Shown here in pieces: positions 62,696 through 64,000 of a DNA stretch of 64,000 nucleotides (its first letter is position 1; each line of letters begins with the position of its first letter). This DNA comes from DATFMP01 sp035266845 (GTDB lineage Bacteria > SAR324 > JACQKK01). The translations under genes were made by a program, and so were the position numbers. Under the pieces are notes generated by a model. That model did no database searches and was not told the DNA's origin. It saw only the letters and a list, made by a program, of their open reading frames with translations. The stretch spans positions 28,669 through 92,668 of the forward strand of contig DATFMP010000055.1 of assembly GCA_035266845.1 (NCBI GenBank), given 5' to 3'.

Positions 62696-63859
62696 CTACT
62701 CTGCGGCCGTCACGATGGGCAGGAACAGTTCCGTCTGCAGGCCCGCATGGTCGGAGGGCCATAGGCCGGAAGGCGTCCTGTCGTCGGGCTCGTCACCCAC
62801 GGTTCTCGCCAGCACCGGCCCGACCAGCGGGAAAGGCCAGCCATCGAACCAGTTGCGCACCAGCACGTGGTCGATGCGCATGCTGAGCACGGACTCCGCA
62901 TTGAGCAGGTCCGCATCCTGGCAGCAGGAGTAGCCCGGATCGGCCCCTCCCAGCCGTCGTAGCCACGTATCCACGAATCCGCCGCCGGCCAGGATGGCGT
63001 AGGCCTGTCCAAACGGGTCGTCGGGCTCCGAGTTAAGGTCCCCCACCAGCACCACCGGGCGGGTCTCGTCCTGCACCTCCGCCAGCAGTTCATACGCCTG
63101 CCCAGCCTGTGCCATCAGCTGGTAGGGCTGCCGCGGGCCGGGATCCACCGATTCCAGGTGCGTGTTGATGATGCGGTAGGTGCGGTGGCGCACGGTGGCG
63201 TCCAGCGCGATGAACCCGCGCGCGAATGAGATCAGCAGCCCACCGAAGGGGAACTCAACGTTCGCGAGGAAGTGCCGCATGGTCACGTTGGCTGTCTGTA
63301 TGCCCTGGCGCCGCAGCACCACATCGCGATCCGTGACGCGGATGTCGTCCAGCGAGGGGGCGCCGGTTGCCTCGTTCGGCCAGATGATGGGCAACTCCAC
63401 GTCGAAGTCGTCCTGTGCCGCCGCCACCTCGTAGTGCAGTCCCAGGCTTTCCAGGGCGTCCAATACCTCCTGCAGATAGTCCAACGCCACCTCGGTGGCT
63501 GGGATCGGGTTGCCTGCCAAGGTGTCACCCGGGTGCTGCCAGCGCACCAGCGTCACCTCCTGCAGCGCGATCAGATCCGGCTGGAACCGCGCTGCTTCCG
63601 CCGCAATGGCGCGGGCGCGGGAGGGGAAGTCGGTCGCCAGCACCTGGCCATACATGCCCGCGACGATGAACGGCAGTTGCTCGGGCGGCGCCGGCTGAAA
63701 GAGCTGGAATAGGTCAGTCCCGATGTAGAGATTCTGTGTCATGACCTTGAGCGGCCGCGGCCATTGCACTGACACGCGGGACTCCCACGCCTGGGCGGCG
63801 GACGGGAGCCAGACGGCGAACAACAGCGCGGCACAGATCGCCTGCACAGTGCGTCTCAT
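62696..63859 (-). CDS. Secreted endonuclease/exonuclease/phosphatase-family protein
   Basis: The 387-residue precursor has a signal peptide (1-24, ending AAQA) and an EEP fold: VMTQNLYIGTDL near the start, ALQEVTLVR (Glu metal ligand), NTHLES, VLVGDLNSEPDD and the terminal SDHAGL. Such proteins hydrolyse phosphodiesters, phosphoinositides or sphingomyelin; the substrate is unknown. Start MRRTVQAICAALL follows AAAGGAGA. It is convergent to the MBL gene, 34 bases away. The last 141 bases of the window show no further gene. Confidence 0.85.
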   Translation of the reverse strand: MRRTVQAICAALLFAVWLPSAAQAWESRVSVQWPRPLKVMTQNLYIGTDLFQLFQPAPPEQLPFIVAGMYGQVLATDFPSRARAIAAEAARFQPDLIALQEVTLVRWQHPGDTLAGNPIPATEVALDYLQEVLDALESLGLHYEVAAAQDDFDVELPIIWPNEATGAPSLDDIRVTDRDVVLRRQGIQTANVTMRHFLANVEFPFGGLLISFARGFIALDATVRHRTYRIINTHLESVDPGPRQPYQLMAQAGQAYELLAEVQDETRPVVLVGDLNSEPDDPFGQAYAILAGGGFVDTWLRRLGGADPGYSCCQDADLLNAESVLSMRIDHVLVRNWFDGWPFPLVGPVLARTVGDEPDDRTPSGLWPSDHAGLQTELFLPIVTAAE

Positions 63860-64000
63860 GATTGGGTCTCCTTTTGCGCGCGCCGGAGCCGCGCGGGCTC
63901 TTGCGCGCATAGCTTGCCGGGCATGCCTCGCCAGGACAGCGGGGCACGGAAGGGGGGACTGCATATTACTACGCCAGGCGCTGGAAGTGAATTAAGGCGC

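Overview
The window is about 64 kb of GC-rich chromosomal DNA from a Gram-negative bacterium of proteobacterial grade. Support comes from a LolC/E-type permease, several outer-membrane beta-barrels and lipoproteins, ApaG, NtrY/NtrX, a GcvA-like LysR regulator beside a DUF1127 protein, and YeeE/YedE-type proteins. No rRNA, CRISPR array, phage structural module or intact transposon was seen. A transcription-terminating T-box leader upstream of ileS is unusual for most Proteobacteria, so the lineage may be deltaproteobacteria-like, or the ileS unit may have been acquired. I do not name a genus.

Layout. 1-4.9 kb (minus): an operon joined by ATGA overlaps runs VOC protein, phosphoglucomutase with a histone-H1-like tail, coaD, then the 5' part of ftsK. 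5-12 kb: cinA, a Gfo/Idh/MocA oxidoreductase, an unknown protein, a periplasmic DsbA-like protein without its CxxC, and a DmdC-like acyl-CoA dehydrogenase. 12-18 kb: pcm, a CBS protein, a GST, the divergent DUF1127/LysR pair with a T-N11-A operator, a LolC/E-like permease and a sigma-like orphan. 18-23 kb: an Ile T-box leader drives ileS, a thioesterase and a PfkB kinase. 23-30 kb: two paralogous beta-barrels, a zinc-ribbon protein, a RarA-methyltransferase fusion, dodecin, an acyl-CoA ligase and an orphan DUF2384 protein. 30-35.6 kb: ntrY-ntrX-rsmE, tRNA-Arg(GCG) and a degenerate tyrosine recombinase. 36-45 kb: YceI, CCA-adding enzyme, a LIM-like zinc protein, EgtD, small proteins, two GNATs, ApaG and a site-2 protease with CBS domains. 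45-57 kb: a chemoreceptor, a beta-hydroxyacid dehydrogenase, a TPR protein, a dienelactone hydrolase, a quinone reductase-like protein, LhgO, lipoproteins, a RimI-like acetyltransferase and pgk. 57-64 kb: a GntR regulator, then a sulfur cluster (thiol dioxygenase, four-domain rhodanese, two YeeE/YedE proteins, persulfide-dioxygenase-like MBL protein) and a secreted endonuclease/exonuclease/phosphatase-family protein.

How genes may work together. The 58.4-62.7 kb genes form a plausible thiol and sulfane-sulfur handling pathway: thiol oxidation, sulfur transfer, sulfur-compound transport and persulfide oxidation. Central carbon genes (pgm, pgk, PfkB kinase, LhgO, acyl-CoA enzymes) are scattered. 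The tRNA-Arg lacks an encoded CCA, which agrees with the CCA-adding enzyme encoded 2 kb away. Two hairpin-rich repeats lie just after stop codons in the same relative orientation, suggesting a 3'-end or terminator element family.
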